From an uncultured Bryobacteraceae bacterium (GTDB lineage Bacteria; Acidobacteriota; Terriglobia; Bryobacterales; Bryobacteraceae): DNA of 64,000 bases. The DNA is taken from the NCBI GenBank assembly GCA_937924525.1, contig CALDSU010000010.1, forward strand, positions 124,001-188,000. Direction: 5' to 3'. The translations under genes and the position numbers were made by a program. Below are positions 1 to 10,184 of the stretch, one piece after another (position 1 is the first letter of the stretch; every line of letters begins with the position of its first letter). The notes beneath the pieces were generated by a model. It worked only from the letters and a program-made list of their open reading frames with translations. It was not told where the DNA came from and did not search any database.

Positions 1-658
1 GGGGGAGCGCCCGCAACTCGGCCTCGCCGGCCAGGTGGCGGGTCTCGCGCGTGAGCGGCAACGCGAGGAGCAGCAAATCGGCGCGGGGGAGGGCGGCGCG
101 CCAGCTTGCCGGACCCCACACGCGAAATCCCTCCGGAGTTGTCTCCCCGCTTTCCGGCGCGCGCCGGCGAACTCCTTCCACGGCGATGCCGAAGGCCCGC
201 AACCGGCGCGCGGCGGCTTGCGCCACCCCGCCCCAGCCTAAGAGCAGCGCGCGCAATCCGCCCAGCGCGGGCAGCGCCGCCCGCTCCCAAACCGCCTGTT
301 GCTGCTGGGCGAAAAAGCGAGGCAGCCGCCGCAGCAACGCCAGCACGAGCGCCAGGGCATGATCGGCCATCTCCTCATCGTAAACGCCGCGGGCGCAGGT
401 GAGCGTCACCTGGCTGAGGCCGGCGCCAGCGCCTAGGATGCGGTCGACGCCCATCGAATTGGATTGCATCCACCGCAGGCGGCGGGCGTGCGGCAGCGAT
501 TGGAGAAAATAGCGGTTCCCCAGCACGGCGTCGGCGTCGGCGATTTCGCGCGCGGCTTCGGCTTCGTTGCGGGCGACGGCGAAGGCGGCTCCCGGCGCGG
601 CGGCGCGCAAGGCGGCTTCGTGTTCGGGGGAAGGCGGATACATCAAGAGGATCTTCAT
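1..658 (-). CDS. D-2-hydroxyacid dehydrogenase family protein (3' end outside window)
   Basis: The reverse strand from an ATG at 658 reads about 219 codons without a stop to the window edge, so the C-terminus is missing. It begins MKILLMYPP, has a substrate-domain segment WMQSNSMGVDRI, then a Rossmann-type stretch LLLGWGGVAQAAARRL near residues 138-153 and LLLLALPLTRETRHL near 200. This is the order of the NAD-dependent D-isomer 2-hydroxyacid dehydrogenases, which reduce 2-oxoacids or oxidise D-hydroxyacids in the cytoplasm. The dinucleotide motif is slightly off (GxGxxA instead of GxGxxG). The ATG overlaps the stop of the upstream aldolase gene (ATGA), so the two are translationally coupled and probably share a catabolic pathway. 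The exact substrate cannot be read from the sequence. Confidence 0.7.
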   Translation of the reverse strand, partial: MKILLMYPPSPEHEAALRAAAPGAAFAVARNEAEAAREIADADAVLGNRYFLQSLPHARRLRWMQSNSMGVDRILGAGAGLSQVTLTCARGVYDEEMADHALALVLALLRRLPRFFAQQQQAVWERAALPALGGLRALLLGWGGVAQAAARRLRAFGIAVEGVRRRAPESGETTPEGFRVWGPASWRAALPRADLLLLALPLTRETRHLAGEAELRALP

Positions 659-1518
659 CGCCCGCGCTCCGCCTCGGGACGCCATGCCTCGATGGCTTCC
701 ATCAGCCGGCGCCGGTCGGCCGCGACGGCGGGAGCAGGCCGCGCCGCGGCTTCCGACAGCGCCTGCCGGATCCGCGGCACCTCGACGCGCAGATCGCGCC
801 CTTCGGTATCCGCCCGGAACGAACGCCGCAAGAAGCTGAACGAACAGCGCAACCGCGCCATCTCGCCGATCAGCAGGCGGCACGGAATCGGCGAGCCCCG
901 CTCGGGCAGCGTCAGACCGCCAAACCCGAAAGGCGCCCGAAAGGCGCGGCGCACGGCTTCCAGCGTGCCGTCGGTCACCGCGGTGAACAGATTCGGCGTC
1001 CGGCGCTCGATGGCGAGGTCGTTCAGCCCCACGTAGACGCGCGCCAGCGGCAGCGCGGCGAACTGCTCCACGCGGCGAACCGCATCGGTGGTCTCGATCA
1101 GCATGCCCACGCCGGCGCGCCCGCCCGCCAGGTCCAGCGTGCGCTGGACTTCATCCGGCATGCGCGCCATCGGCAGCAGCAGCTCGTCCGCGCCAGCCTC
1201 GATCGCGGCCGCCACTTCGCTGGGGGTGACGTCCGGATCGTAGCCGTTGATCCGGCAGATCACCCGCGCGTCCGTGGCGGCGCGCACCCGCCGGAGATCG
1301 TCCAGCGTGTCGTGGTTGATCTCGGTGTCCGCGTCCGCCTGACGCTGCTGCTTGCCGCGGTTTTCCCAATCCACCAGGATGGCGTCGAGGCCCGCCGCCA
1401 CCGCCTCCCGGACCCGCGCCGGATCGGTGGAAAACAGCAGCAGCGAAAAAGAGGCCGCCAGGGACTCGTCGGGAGATGGGGTCTCGCGTTCGGGCGGCGT
1501 GGCGTGCAAAGACATCAA
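655..1518 (-). CDS. HpcH/HpaI-type aldolase / citrate lyase family protein
   Basis: A 287-residue protein with the beta/alpha-barrel motifs of the HpcH/HpaI aldolase and citrate lyase beta family: AILVDWENRGK (the strand with the metal- or substrate-binding acid), EAGADELLLPMARMP, GVGMLIETTDAV and VYVGLNDLAIER. Family members cleave or condense 2-oxoacids or CoA thioesters with a divalent metal. The last third is arginine-rich and not obviously conserved. Two ATGs stand in tandem at the start, so the second (1515) is equally possible. Its stop overlaps the start of the hydroxyacid dehydrogenase, which suggests a two-step route on a hydroxy- or oxo-acid. Substrate unknown. Confidence 0.75.
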   Translation of the reverse strand: MMSLHATPPERETPSPDESLAASFSLLLFSTDPARVREAVAAGLDAILVDWENRGKQQRQADADTEINHDTLDDLRRVRAATDARVICRINGYDPDVTPSEVAAAIEAGADELLLPMARMPDEVQRTLDLAGGRAGVGMLIETTDAVRRVEQFAALPLARVYVGLNDLAIERRTPNLFTAVTDGTLEAVRRAFRAPFGFGGLTLPERGSPIPCRLLIGEMARLRCSFSFLRRSFRADTEGRDLRVEVPRIRQALSEAAARPAPAVAADRRRLMEAIEAWRPEAERGR

Positions 1519-1755
1519 GGATGAAGGCCTTTCATTGTCGCAAATCGCGCCACGGTTGGCAGCGAACCGCCACGTCTGATCCGGCAGAACGGGGGGCCGA
1601 CTTGCCGTGTGTCCACAACGCGCCGGTTGATTCTAAGCGCGCGCCACGGCGTCAGGCGCGGGGAGAATCCGGATGCCTGAGGGGCAAGTCTCGGCCTGGC
1701 CCGTGCCCGTCGCCTTGATCACGTTTCACCGGCGCGGCGACAGGCCTGCTCTCCG

Positions 1756-1761
1756 TATAAT
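1756..1761 (+). promoter_or_regulatory. -10 box (TATAAT) upstream of ileS
   Basis: A perfect TATAAT lies 35 bases before the ileS ATG, giving a predicted 5' UTR of roughly 29 nt. No convincing -35 hexamer sits at 16-18 bases upstream. The rest of the 278-base gap between 1518 and 1797 shows nothing else I can name. Confidence 0.45.
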
Positions 1762-1796
1762 GAGAACTGCGATCCCGCGGGCGATCAATCAACATC

Positions 1797-4610
1797 ATGG
1801 AGTCCACCACCCTGGATCTGAAGAGGACCGTTAACCTGCCGAAAACGGATTTCCCGATGAAAGCGAACCTGCCGCAGACCGAGCCCAAGATGCTCGAAGA
1901 GTGGCAGCGCCAGCACATTTACCGGCAGATTCGCGAGGCGCGGGCGGGGCGGCCCCAGTTCGTCCTGCACGACGGCCCGCCTTACGCCAACGGCAACATT
2001 CACCTGGGGCACGCTTTCAACAAGCTGCTGAAGGACTTCATCGTGAAGTCGAAGACGATGGCGGGGTTCGATTCGCCCTATGTGCCGGGCTGGGACTGCC
2101 ACGGACTCCCGATCGAGATCAAGGTGGATTCCGAACTGGGCGCCAAGAAATCCCAACTGACGCCGAACGCCATTCGCGCGGCCTGCCGGAAGTATGCCGC
2201 CAAGTATGTCGAACTGCAAAAGAGGGACTTCGAGCGGCTCGGGGTTTTCGGCGACTGGGAACGCCCGTACCTGACGATGAGCCCGCACTACCAGTCGGTG
2301 ATTGCGGGCGCGTTCGTGGAGTTCCTCACCCGCGGGTACGTGTACAAGGGGCTCAAGCCGGTCAACTGGTGCCTGCATTGCCGGACGGCCCTGGCCGAAG
2401 CCGAGGTCGAGTACGAGAACCACTCCAGCCCGTCCATCTGGGTCCGGTTTCCGCTCACCTCCGATCCGGTCGCCATCCACCCCGCGCTCGCGGGCCGGCG
2501 CGTGTACGGGTTGATCTGGACCACCACGCCGTGGACCATCCCGGCCAACATGGCCATCTGCTACCACCCCAAGTTCGAGTACGCTGCGGTGGAAGCGGAC
2601 GGCGAAACTTACGTGGTCGCGGCCGAACTGGCGGCGGCGGTGGCGGCCAAATGCGGCTGGACCGCCTGCGCGGAAGTCGCCCGGTTCCCCGGCACGGCGC
2701 TGGAAGGAGCGGTGTTCCGCCACCCGTTCGTCGAGCGCGATTCGCTGGGCATTCTGGGCGATCACGTTACTCTCGAACAGGGCACGGGCGCCGTGCATAC
2801 GGCCCCAGGGCACGGGCATGAGGATTATGTGGTCGCCAATCAGTATGGGATCGCCACCTACTGCCCAGTGGACGACGCCGGCCGCATCTACCAGGCGGAC
2901 GGCGCTGCCGGCAGCCTGCCGGAGGCAATCCTCGGCAAGACGGTGTGGGAGGCGAATCCGCTGGTGACCAACATCCTCCGCGAGCGCGGCGCGCTGCTGG
3001 CGGTCGAGCAGGTCGAGCACAGCTATCCATACTGCTGGCGCTGCCACCATCCCACCATCTTCCGCGCCACCGAGCAATGGTTTATCGGCATGGAGCGCAA
3101 CGCTCTGCGGCAGCAAGCCCTCGAGGCCATCAAGCGCGTCCGGTGGATGCCCGCCTGGGGCGAGGAGCGCATTGCGAACATGATCGCCACCCGCCCGGAC
3201 TGGTGTATCTCGCGCCAGCGGATCTGGGGCGTGCCCCTCATCGTGTTCTACTGCGCGCGGTGCCGCGAGGTGATCATGGACCGCGCCGCCCTCGATGGCG
3301 TGGTCAGGCTGTTCGCCGAGCACAGCGCCGATATCTGGTATGAAAAGAGCGCGGCCGAACTGCTGCCGCCGGGCATCCGCTGCGCGCGCTGCGGGCACGG
3401 CGAATTCGTCAAGGAGCGCGACATCCTCGACGTGTGGTTCGACTCCGGATCCAGCCACCTGGCGGTCTGCAATGAGCGGTTTGGCCTGCCGTGGCCGGCG
3501 GATGTGTATCTGGAAGGCGGCGACCAGTACCGGGGCTGGTTCCACAGTTCGCTGCTGGTGGGCGTGGGACTCCGCGGGCAGTCGCCCTTCCGGCAATGTG
3601 TCACCAACGGCTGGACGCTCGACGGGGAGGGCCGCGCCATGTCGAAATCGCTCGGCAACGTGGTGGAGCCCGACAAGATCATCAAACAATACGGCGCCGA
3701 TGTGTTGCGGCTGTGGGTTGCCTCCGTCGAGTTCAACGAAGATGTGCGCATGTCGGAGACGATCCTGACGCGGCTGGCGGAAGCCTATCGCAAGCTGCGC
3801 AACACGTTCCGCTTCGCGCTCGGGAACCTGCACGGGTTCGACCCGGCCGGCGGCGCGGTCCCGGCGGCGGAGCTCGCCGAGATCGATCAGTGGGCGTTGC
3901 TGCGCACCAGCCAGTTGATCTCCCGGTGTCTGGCCTGGTATCAGGAGTACGCGTTCCACAAGATCTACCAGGCCGTGTACGCGTTCTGCACGGTCGACTT
4001 GAGCGCCGTGTATTTCGACGTGCTCAAGGACCGGCTCTACACGTGCGCCCCCCGCGCCCAGGCCCGCCGCAGCGCCCAGACCGCGCTGTACCGGATCACG
4101 CACGCGCTGGCGCGGCTGCTGGCGCCCTTGCTGGCGTTCACCACCGAGGAGGTCTGGCGGCACTTCGGCCAGGAGGGAAGCGTGCACACCCAGCCGTTTC
4201 CCGAGCCGGGCGACTTGACCGCGGGCATCCGGCCGGAACAGTTGGAGCGGCTGCGGAATTGGGATCGCCTGATTGAGGTCCGGGACGAAGTCTTGAAGCA
4301 CCTGGAAGTGGCGCGCAACGAAAAACGCATTGGCGCGCCGCTGGAAGCGAAAGTGATCCTCGAAGCCGGCGCGGACTTGCTTCCCCTGCTGACGGAGTAT
4401 GCGCGCGAGCTGGCGCCGCTGTTCATCGTGTCGGAGGTCGCGGTGACCCCGGGCGAGGGCGCGGGCGTGCGGGTCCGGGTGGAGCGCGCCTCCGGCGTCA
4501 AGTGCGAGCGCTGCTGGAAATTCACTCTGGATATCGGGGCCGACGCGCGGTTCCCCACCGTTTGCGCATCGTGCGCGGGGGCGCTCGAGGAGATCACGGT
4601 TGCTCCCTAA
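1797..4610 (+). CDS. ileS: isoleucyl-tRNA synthetase
   Basis: A 937-residue class I aminoacyl-tRNA synthetase that charges tRNA-Ile and edits Val-tRNA-Ile. Visible landmarks are [13 protein letters not shown] with the HIGH-type motif (HLGH, residues 69-72), the editing-domain threonine-rich segment [15 protein letters not shown], the KMSKS-type loop AMSKSLGN near residues 613-620, and a C-terminal zinc-binding pair CERC (about 902) and CASC (about 922). Length matches bacterial IleS of the type with a C-terminal zinc finger. It is the first gene of a three-gene run: lspA starts inside its last codons. No leader structure such as a T-box was recognised in front of it. Confidence 0.97.
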   Translation: MESTTLDLKRTVNLPKTDFPMKANLPQTEPKMLEEWQRQHIYRQIREARAGRPQFVLHDGPPYANGNIHLGHAFNKLLKDFIVKSKTMAGFDSPYVPGWDCHGLPIEIKVDSELGAKKSQLTPNAIRAACRKYAAKYVELQKRDFERLGVFGDWERPYLTMSPHYQSVIAGAFVEFLTRGYVYKGLKPVNWCLHCRTALAEAEVEYENHSSPSIWVRFPLTSDPVAIHPALAGRRVYGLIWTTTPWTIPANMAICYHPKFEYAAVEADGETYVVAAELAAAVAAKCGWTACAEVARFPGTALEGAVFRHPFVERDSLGILGDHVTLEQGTGAVHTAPGHGHEDYVVANQYGIATYCPVDDAGRIYQADGAAGSLPEAILGKTVWEANPLVTNILRERGALLAVEQVEHSYPYCWRCHHPTIFRATEQWFIGMERNALRQQALEAIKRVRWMPAWGEERIANMIATRPDWCISRQRIWGVPLIVFYCARCREVIMDRAALDGVVRLFAEHSADIWYEKSAAELLPPGIRCARCGHGEFVKERDILDVWFDSGSSHLAVCNERFGLPWPADVYLEGGDQYRGWFHSSLLVGVGLRGQSPFRQCVTNGWTLDGEGRAMSKSLGNVVEPDKIIKQYGADVLRLWVASVEFNEDVRMSETILTRLAEAYRKLRNTFRFALGNLHGFDPAGGAVPAAELAEIDQWALLRTSQLISRCLAWYQEYAFHKIYQAVYAFCTVDLSAVYFDVLKDRLYTCAPRAQARRSAQTALYRITHALARLLAPLLAFTTEEVWRHFGQEGSVHTQPFPEPGDLTAGIRPEQLERLRNWDRLIEVRDEVLKHLEVARNEKRIGAPLEAKVILEAGADLLPLLTEYARELAPLFIVSEVAVTPGEGAGVRVRVERASGVKCERCWKFTLDIGADARFPTVCASCAGALEEITVAP

Positions 4611-5094
4611 CCCTACGCCGAAGGCCGCGTACCTGGCGGCGGCCGCCGTGCTCTTGCTGGACCGCCTGACCAAGTGGCTCATCGAAAGCCGCGTCGGCCA
4701 GTACGAAGTGATCGAGGTCATCCCTGGCTTGTTCAACATCATTCACGCCCGCAATGAGGGCGCGGCGTTCAGCATGCTGGCGCAGAGCGATGCGCGGTGG
4801 CGCGATCCCCTGCTGATCGGCGTGTCGGTCGCGGCGCTGGTCCTAGTGGTTTTGCTGCTGCGTAACACGAGCAACCTGGAGCGCGGCGGCGCGTGGGCGC
4901 TGGCTTTGATTCTCGGCGGCGCTGCGGGCAATCTTTTTGACCGGCTGGCGTTCGGCTCCGTCACCGACTTCCTGGACTTTTACGTAGGCTCGGCGCACTG
5001 GCCCGCGTTTAACGTGGCCGATAGCGCGATCGTCTGTGGCAGCGCCTTGCTGTTGCTGGGCATGCTCTGGGGCCGGCAGCCGGCCCAAACCTGA
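4600..5094 (+). CDS. lspA: lipoprotein signal peptidase (signal peptidase II)
   Basis: A 164-residue membrane aspartyl protease that removes the signal peptide from diacylglyceryl-prolipoproteins. Four hydrophobic segments are visible. Conserved family blocks are [21 protein letters not shown] and FNVADSAI; the aspartates in the latter two (about residues 114 and 141) are the catalytic pair. The start is a TTG at 4600 that overlaps the end of ileS by 11 bases, and its stop shares a base with the lgt ATG. IleS-LspA linkage is common in bacteria, and the adjoining lgt places both lipoprotein maturation steps in one transcript. Confidence 0.95.
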   Translation: MLPNPTPKAAYLAAAAVLLLDRLTKWLIESRVGQYEVIEVIPGLFNIIHARNEGAAFSMLAQSDARWRDPLLIGVSVAALVLVVLLLRNTSNLERGGAWALALILGGAAGNLFDRLAFGSVTDFLDFYVGSAHWPAFNVADSAIVCGSALLLLGMLWGRQPAQT

Positions 5095-5864
5095 TGCACC
5101 CTTATCTGTTCGAGGTCTTCGGTTACCGCCAATCCACCTATGGCGTGCTGGTCGCCGCGGGGTTTCTGCTGGCCCTGGCGATCACGGGCCGTTTGGCGAA
5201 ACGCCGCGGCGCGGACCCGGAAACCATCACCAATCTGGGTATGTACTGCGCCATCGCGGGCTACGTGGGCGCCAAGCTGAACATGATTCTGTTCGACCTG
5301 GACGCCTACCTGAAGAACCCCGGCGAGTTGTTTTCCCTGGCCACCTTGCAGGCGGCGGGTGTTTTCTATGGCGGCTTGCTGCTGGCGCTGGCTTTCGCCT
5401 TCTGGTACATGCGGCGGAAGCAACTGCCCGCCCTGGCGACCGCCGACCTGTTCGCGCCGGGACTGGCGCTAGGACATGCCATCGGACGCCTGGGTTGCTT
5501 CGCCGCCGGTTGCTGCTGGGGCACGCGCTGCGACCGCCCCTGGGCGGTGACCTTCACCGATCCCGAGGCGCACAACCTGGTCGGGGTGCCGCTCCACGTG
5601 CCGCTGCATCCGTCGCAACTTTACGAGGCATTGGCCGAGCTGGTCTTGTTTGGTTTTCTCTACTGGCGGATCGGCCGCCCGCACGCGCCGGGCGTGATTC
5701 TGGCATATTACCTGGCGCTTTACGGCCTCACGCGCTTCGTGGTGGATTTCTTCCGCACGCAGTACCAGCCCTCGCTGTTTCCCTTCACCAACGCGCAGTG
5801 GATCTCGCTGCTGCTGATCGCGCTGGCGGCCGGGTATGGCTTGCGCATGCGGCGACGGGCGTAA
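5094..5864 (+). CDS. lgt: prolipoprotein diacylglyceryl transferase (cysteine-rich variant motif)
   Basis: A 256-residue multispanning protein of the Lgt family, which transfers diacylglycerol from phosphatidylglycerol to the lipobox cysteine of prolipoproteins. The N-terminus reads HPYLFEVFGYRQSTYGVLVA as in Lgt. The signature region near residues 128-143 reads HAIGRLGCFAAGCCWG, where classical Lgt has GRxGNFINxE. HPSQLYEAL and the C-terminal TRFVVDFFR block fit the family. Direct coupling to lspA (TGATG overlap) argues for true Lgt function, but the altered signature leaves room for a divergent Lgt-like transferase. Confidence 0.82.
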   Translation: MHPYLFEVFGYRQSTYGVLVAAGFLLALAITGRLAKRRGADPETITNLGMYCAIAGYVGAKLNMILFDLDAYLKNPGELFSLATLQAAGVFYGGLLLALAFAFWYMRRKQLPALATADLFAPGLALGHAIGRLGCFAAGCCWGTRCDRPWAVTFTDPEAHNLVGVPLHVPLHPSQLYEALAELVLFGFLYWRIGRPHAPGVILAYYLALYGLTRFVVDFFRTQYQPSLFPFTNAQWISLLLIALAAGYGLRMRRRA

Positions 5865-5928
5865 GCTGCGGGCTCTCACGCTTGCCGGAGACCGCGAGAC
5901 GGGCCTCGCGACGCGGCGCGCCGATCAT

Positions 5929-6609
5929 TCATTCATTCGGCCGCAGCAGCCGTTCCTCTTCCAGGATGTCGGCGACGGCGTCGTGTCTCTTCTCGCGGGC
6001 CAGGTCCTCCGGGAGGCGTCCGTCCTCACAGCGGATGCGGGGATCGGCGCCGTGGGACAGCAGCAGCTCCACCATGGCGCGCTGTCCCTCGGACGCTGCC
6101 GTGTGCAACGGCGTGAATCCTTTTTGTTGGACGGCGTTGGGATTTGCGCCCGCCGCCAGCAGCATGGCCAGGATGACCGCGTCCCGGCGGGCGGCGGCGG
6201 CGTGCACCGGGGCGACGCGCAAGGCGTTCGCGGCTGCCTGGTCGACATCGGCGCCGCGGTCGATCAGCAGCCGCACCACCTCCCGATGACCAAAGAAGCA
6301 GGCCAACCCCAAAGCGGAGAAGCCGTCGGCCGCCGGCTGGTTGACCTGTCCCGGCTCGGCGTCCAGCAGCTCGCGGACCCGTTCGAGCGCTCCGGCCGCG
6401 GCGGCCTCGTGCAGATCCAGCGGCGCGCCCCGTTCGATGAAGATGCGCGCGACCTCGGGATGCTGGTAATACAGCGCCAGCATCACCAGCGAGAATCCTT
6501 GCCCGGCGCGCGCGGCCGCGAGCGCCGGATTCCGCTCCAGCCAGAGCGAAACGGCGGCCGTGTCGCCCCGCTGGACGGCGGTGACCAACGCTTCCGGCGC
6601 GGCAGGCAT
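5929..6609 (-). CDS. ankyrin repeat protein
   Basis: A 226-residue protein made almost entirely of about six ankyrin repeats, with typical blocks such as GFSALGLACFFGHREVVRLLIDRGADVD and GFTPLHTAASEGQRAMVELLLSHGADP (repeat period about 33 residues). No signal peptide or membrane segment is visible, so it is likely a cytosolic protein-protein adaptor. It starts 3 bases after the slipin stop and is the last gene of the nfeD-slipin operon. That placement suggests it works with the membrane SPFH complex, but no function is established for it. Confidence 0.85.
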   Translation of the reverse strand: MPAAPEALVTAVQRGDTAAVSLWLERNPALAAARAGQGFSLVMLALYYQHPEVARIFIERGAPLDLHEAAAAGALERVRELLDAEPGQVNQPAADGFSALGLACFFGHREVVRLLIDRGADVDQAAANALRVAPVHAAAARRDAVILAMLLAAGANPNAVQQKGFTPLHTAASEGQRAMVELLLSHGADPRIRCEDGRLPEDLAREKRHDAVADILEEERLLRPNE

Positions 6610-6612
6610 CCG

Positions 6613-7386
6613 CTACGACCGCTTCTCCTCAGCTTGCCGCTCGAGCAGCCCCTTCACCGCGGTGAGGATATCGACAGGCAGCGGGAAGACGACCGTCGTA
6701 TTCTTTTCCGCGCCAATCTCGACCAGTGTTTGCAGATAGCGCAACTGGATGGCGACCGGCTCTTTCTGGATCCGCTCCGCCGCCAGGGCCAGCTTTTCCG
6801 CGGCCAGGTACTCGCCTTCAGCGTGAATGATCTTCGCCCGGCGTTCGCGTTCGGCTTCCGCCTGGCGCGCGATGGCGCGGATCATGGTGTCCGGCAGGTC
6901 CACCGCTTTCACCTCGACCTTGGCCACCTTGATGCCCCAAGGTTCGGTGTCGCGGTCGAGCACGCCCTGCAACCGCAGGTTCAGCTTCTCGCGCTCGCTC
7001 AACAGTTCGTCCAGCTCCACCTCGCCCAGCACGCTGCGCAGCGTGGTCTGGGCCAGTTGGGAGGTGGTGTACAGGTAATTGGCCACTTCCAGCACCGCGC
7101 GCTTGGGGTCCAGCACCCGGAAGAAGATCACGGCGTTCACCTTTACCGTGACGTTGTCCCGGGTGACGACGTCTTGCGGCGGCACCTCCAGCGTCTCCAG
7201 GCGGAGCGAAATGCGCTCCATCCGGTCAATCGGCCGGAACACCAGAATGATGCCCGGACCTTTTGGTTCGGGCAGCACGCGGCCGAGGCGAAAGATCACG
7301 CCGCGTTCGTACTCGGACAGGATCTTGATCGAGGACAACAGGTAGAGCACCAGAATCAGCACCACAACGGGCGGCACAGGAATCAT
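6613..7386 (-). CDS. slipin / SPFH-domain (band 7) membrane protein
   Basis: A 257-residue stomatin-like protein. An N-terminal hydrophobic segment (residues 3-19) is followed by the SPFH domain ([41 protein letters not shown]) and a helical region rich in Ala, Glu and Arg ([19 protein letters not shown]). SPFH proteins oligomerise on the inner membrane and scaffold proteases and lipids. The ATG at 7386 is chosen over upstream in-frame codons because AGGAG lies just before it and the membrane anchor follows directly. It begins 2 bases after the nfeD stop; slipin-NfeD pairing is a well-known conserved operon. Confidence 0.93.
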   Translation of the reverse strand: MIPVPPVVVLILVLYLLSSIKILSEYERGVIFRLGRVLPEPKGPGIILVFRPIDRMERISLRLETLEVPPQDVVTRDNVTVKVNAVIFFRVLDPKRAVLEVANYLYTTSQLAQTTLRSVLGEVELDELLSEREKLNLRLQGVLDRDTEPWGIKVAKVEVKAVDLPDTMIRAIARQAEAERERRAKIIHAEGEYLAAEKLALAAERIQKEPVAIQLRYLQTLVEIGAEKNTTVVFPLPVDILTAVKGLLERQAEEKRS

Positions 7387-7388
7387 CG

Positions 7389-8672
7389 TCAGCTCCTTTC
7401 CGGGCGGGAATCGACCGGATCCACTCTCAACATCAGCCCGTCCACGGCGGTGATCCGGACGCGGGCCCCGCGCGCAACTGGCGCCGAAGCGGTAGCGTCC
7501 CAATACTCGCCGTGCACTTGCACCTTGCCCGCGGGATTCAGGTCCGTCAGCGCGGTGCCGACTTCCGCCAGCAGACCGGATTGACCCGTGACCACCGGAT
7601 TCGCGCGGGCGCGAAGAATCAACGACACCAGGAAAATCGTGATCAGGGCGAACGGAATGCTTACCGCCAGCGCGGTCGACAGGTGGATACGCATCTCCGG
7701 CGGCCCTTCCACCAGCATCAGGGCTCCCAACACCATACTCACTGCGCCTCCGATTCCGAGGATGCCGTGCGAAGCGACCTTGGCTTCCAGGATGAACAGC
7801 GCCAGCGCCAGCGCCACCAGCGCCGCGCCGGCCCAATTCACGGGCAGTAGGGACAACGCGATCATGCCGAGCACCACCAGGATCGCGCCGGCCACGCCGG
7901 GGACTATCAGGCCCGGCGTGGCGAACTCGGCGTAAATCCCCAACGCCCCCAGCATCAGCATCAGGAACGCCAGGTTGGGGTCGGCGATCGCCGAAATCAG
8001 CCGTTCCTTCGTGGTCAAACGATAATCCGCCACGGTGGCGCCGGTGGTGGCCAGTTTCTGTCTTTGTCCGTCGAACCGGGCGATCTCCCGCCCGTCGAGC
8101 ATCCGCAACAGATCCGCTTCGGTGGCCGCGACCAGGTCGATCACCTTTTGGTCGAGCGCCTCCTTCTCGGTGAAGGACTTGGACTCGCGCACGGCTTTTT
8201 CGGCTAGCGCGGCGTTCCGGCCGCGGCGCTCGGCCAGGCTGCGCAGCGACGCCGAGGCGTCGTTCTCGATCTTCTGGCGCATCACCGGCTCAATGGGCTG
8301 CCCGAACAGGACCGGCGCGGCGGCGCCCGTGTGCGTCCCGTTCGCCATGGCCGCCACATCGGCCGCCTGCAACAGAAAGAATCCGGCCGACGCAGCCCTG
8401 CCTCCGCTGGGGGTCACGTAGGCCACCACCGGGACCGGGGAGGCCACTATCTTCTCGATGGTCTGCTGCGTGGCGTCCAGGAGCCCGCCGGGCGTATTCA
8501 GACGCAGCAGCACCAGCGCGGCTCCTTCCTGTTGGGCCTGGTCGACGGCGTGGCCGACAATCTCGGTGGTGATGGGATGAATTGTCGAGTCAATATTGAC
8601 GGCGATCACCCTGGGCTGGGCCGCCGCCGGCACAGCGGCCAGCAAGCAGCAAAACCACCGTAGGATCCGCAC
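7389..8672 (-). CDS. nfeD: NfeD family membrane serine protease (ClpP-type domain)
   Basis: A 427-residue protein with a signal sequence ([14 protein letters not shown]), a ClpP-class protease domain (residues about 21-200), four to five membrane segments (about 225-380) and a C-terminal OB-fold NfeD domain. Protease landmarks are RLNTPGG and [12 protein letters not shown], in which Ser95 is the likely nucleophile, with Lys134 as the base by analogy to the archaeal 1510-N protease. Archaeal homologues cleave stomatin, encoded here by the next gene. The GTG at 8672 is chosen because the signal peptide begins there and a GGGGGTGG stretch precedes it. Confidence 0.92.
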   Translation of the reverse strand: MRILRWFCCLLAAVPAAAQPRVIAVNIDSTIHPITTEIVGHAVDQAQQEGAALVLLRLNTPGGLLDATQQTIEKIVASPVPVVAYVTPSGGRAASAGFFLLQAADVAAMANGTHTGAAAPVLFGQPIEPVMRQKIENDASASLRSLAERRGRNAALAEKAVRESKSFTEKEALDQKVIDLVAATEADLLRMLDGREIARFDGQRQKLATTGATVADYRLTTKERLISAIADPNLAFLMLMLGALGIYAEFATPGLIVPGVAGAILVVLGMIALSLLPVNWAGAALVALALALFILEAKVASHGILGIGGAVSMVLGALMLVEGPPEMRIHLSTALAVSIPFALITIFLVSLILRARANPVVTGQSGLLAEVGTALTDLNPAGKVQVHGEYWDATASAPVARGARVRITAVDGLMLRVDPVDSRPERS

Positions 8673-8811
8673 GTTCCACCCCCAGATCCACGATAGCGCC
8701 GGGCGGAGGGGAAGTAAACGAATTCCGGCGCGGCGTGGCGGCCGGACCGGAACCGGGTGGCGGCGTTCCCGCCCATCCCCGCGCCTTTGCCGAGCCCCGG
8801 TTATACTAGGG

Positions 8812-8817
8812 CCATTT
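8812..8817 (+). promoter_or_regulatory. -10-like box (TATACT)
   Basis: TATACT stands 16 bases before the start codon at 8833, with GGAGGAGGTG as a strong ribosome binding site in between. A weak -35 candidate (TTGCCG, 8787-8792) has a long 19-base spacer. Confidence 0.4.
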
Positions 8818-8832
8818 GGAGGAGGTGAAGCG

Positions 8833-10179
8833 ATGACGAGCTTGCCGGGAAAGCGGGGGGCTGCCGGGATCGCGGCGATCACCGTTGCGGTTCCATTGCT
8901 GTTGCTGGCTTTTTCTTCTGGGCCGGACCCGGGGCACACGGGCGCGCCCGGGGAACGCACTTGTGCGCTCGCCGGCTGTCATACCGGCACGGCCGTGAAT
9001 GGCGGTCCGGGTTCGGTCCGGATCACGACGGCCAGCGCGGATTACACGCCCGGCCAGCGGCAGCGCATTACGGTAACGGTAAGCGACCCGAATCAGCGCC
9101 GCTGGGGCTTTCAATTGACGGCGCGCTCGGGCGGCGATTTCCGCACGCAAGCAGGCTCCTTCACCCCGGGCGCGGACCGCTTCACCCAAGAGATTTGCAG
9201 CGACCAGAACTTCCGGGAGCTTCCCGGCTGTCCTGCCGCGACCGTCTTCCGCTACATCGAGCACACCAGCCAGGGCACCCGCTCGGGCACGGCAGGCTCG
9301 GCTGCCTTCGAGTTTGAGTGGACGCCTCCCGCAACCGACGTCGGTCCGGTCCGCCTGTTCGTCGCGGCCAACGCGGCCAACGGCGATGGCAGCATCTCCG
9401 GGGACCGCATCTACACGGCGACCGCGGAGCTGACCCCGGCCGCCTCCGGACCACGGCCTGCCATCTCGTCGGGCGGGGTACAGAACGGCGCAAGCTTCGC
9501 CCCGCCGATCGCGCCGAACAGTTGGATCACCATCACCGGCACGAACCTGGCCGTCACAGAACGGGTCAACCGCGCGGACGAAATCGTCAACGGCCGGCGG
9601 CCCACCAGCATGGATGGCGTCTCCGTCACGGTCAACGGCAAGCCGGCCTATTTCTTCTTCATCAGCCCCGGCCAGTTGAACCTGGTGTCGCCGGATGACG
9701 ACGCCACCGGACCGGTGCCGGTCGTTGTCACGGTGAACGGACGGGCCAGCGAACCGGCGACGGTCCAGCTTGCGCGATATTCTCCCGCCTTCTTCCTCTG
9801 GCCCGGCAAGCAGGTGGTGGCCACGTCGCAAAACTTTGAATTGCGGGTGAAGAATGGCACCTTTCCAGGCGCGACGACGATTCCGGCCGCGCCCGGGGAG
9901 GTGATCATTCTTTGGGGAACAGGCTTTGGACCGACAGATCCCGCCGTGCCTGCCGGCCAGGTGGTGACGGGCGCTCCGCTCGTCCGTACGCCGGTCCGGG
10001 TGCGGGTGGGCGGCGTGGAGGCGGAGTACTTCGCCACGGCCCTGGCCCCCGGGTTTACGGCCTTGTATCAGGTAGCGATCCGGATTCCGGACGTGCCGAA
10101 CGGGGACCATCCCGTGGTCGCCGAGATCGAGGGTGTCTCCTCACCCGCCGACGCCGTGATCGCGGTGCAGCGGCGGTAG
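8833..10179 (+). CDS. exported protein with reeler-like domain and TIGR03437 C-terminal domain
   Basis: A 448-residue exported protein. A signal/anchor segment (residues 10-28, IAAITVAVPLLLLAFSS) is followed by TGAPGERTCALAGCHTG, a C-x4-CH motif resembling a haem-attachment or CxxCH-like site. Next comes a reeler/choice-of-anchor-like beta domain (ITVTVSDPNQRRWGFQLTA). Residues about 210-448 match the TIGR03437 domain known from Solibacter: a GVQNGASFAP start, ITITGTNLA, VNGKPAYFFFISPGQLNLV and a closing ADAVIAVQ. The function of such proteins is unknown; they are abundant secreted proteins of Bryobacterales. The start follows a very strong ribosome binding site (GGAGGAGG). Confidence 0.75.
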   Translation: MTSLPGKRGAAGIAAITVAVPLLLLAFSSGPDPGHTGAPGERTCALAGCHTGTAVNGGPGSVRITTASADYTPGQRQRITVTVSDPNQRRWGFQLTARSGGDFRTQAGSFTPGADRFTQEICSDQNFRELPGCPAATVFRYIEHTSQGTRSGTAGSAAFEFEWTPPATDVGPVRLFVAANAANGDGSISGDRIYTATAELTPAASGPRPAISSGGVQNGASFAPPIAPNSWITITGTNLAVTERVNRADEIVNGRRPTSMDGVSVTVNGKPAYFFFISPGQLNLVSPDDDATGPVPVVVTVNGRASEPATVQLARYSPAFFLWPGKQVVATSQNFELRVKNGTFPGATTIPAAPGEVIILWGTGFGPTDPAVPAGQVVTGAPLVRTPVRVRVGGVEAEYFATALAPGFTALYQVAIRIPDVPNGDHPVVAEIEGVSSPADAVIAVQRR

Positions 10180-10184
10180 GGCTT

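Noticed and set aside
1785-4742. A 985-residue open frame antisense to ileS, and similarly long antisense frames opposite gyrA and the secretin
   Set aside because: GC-rich codon usage leaves few stops on the other strand; the sequences are low in hydrophobic core patterns and match no family, while the sense genes are unmistakable.
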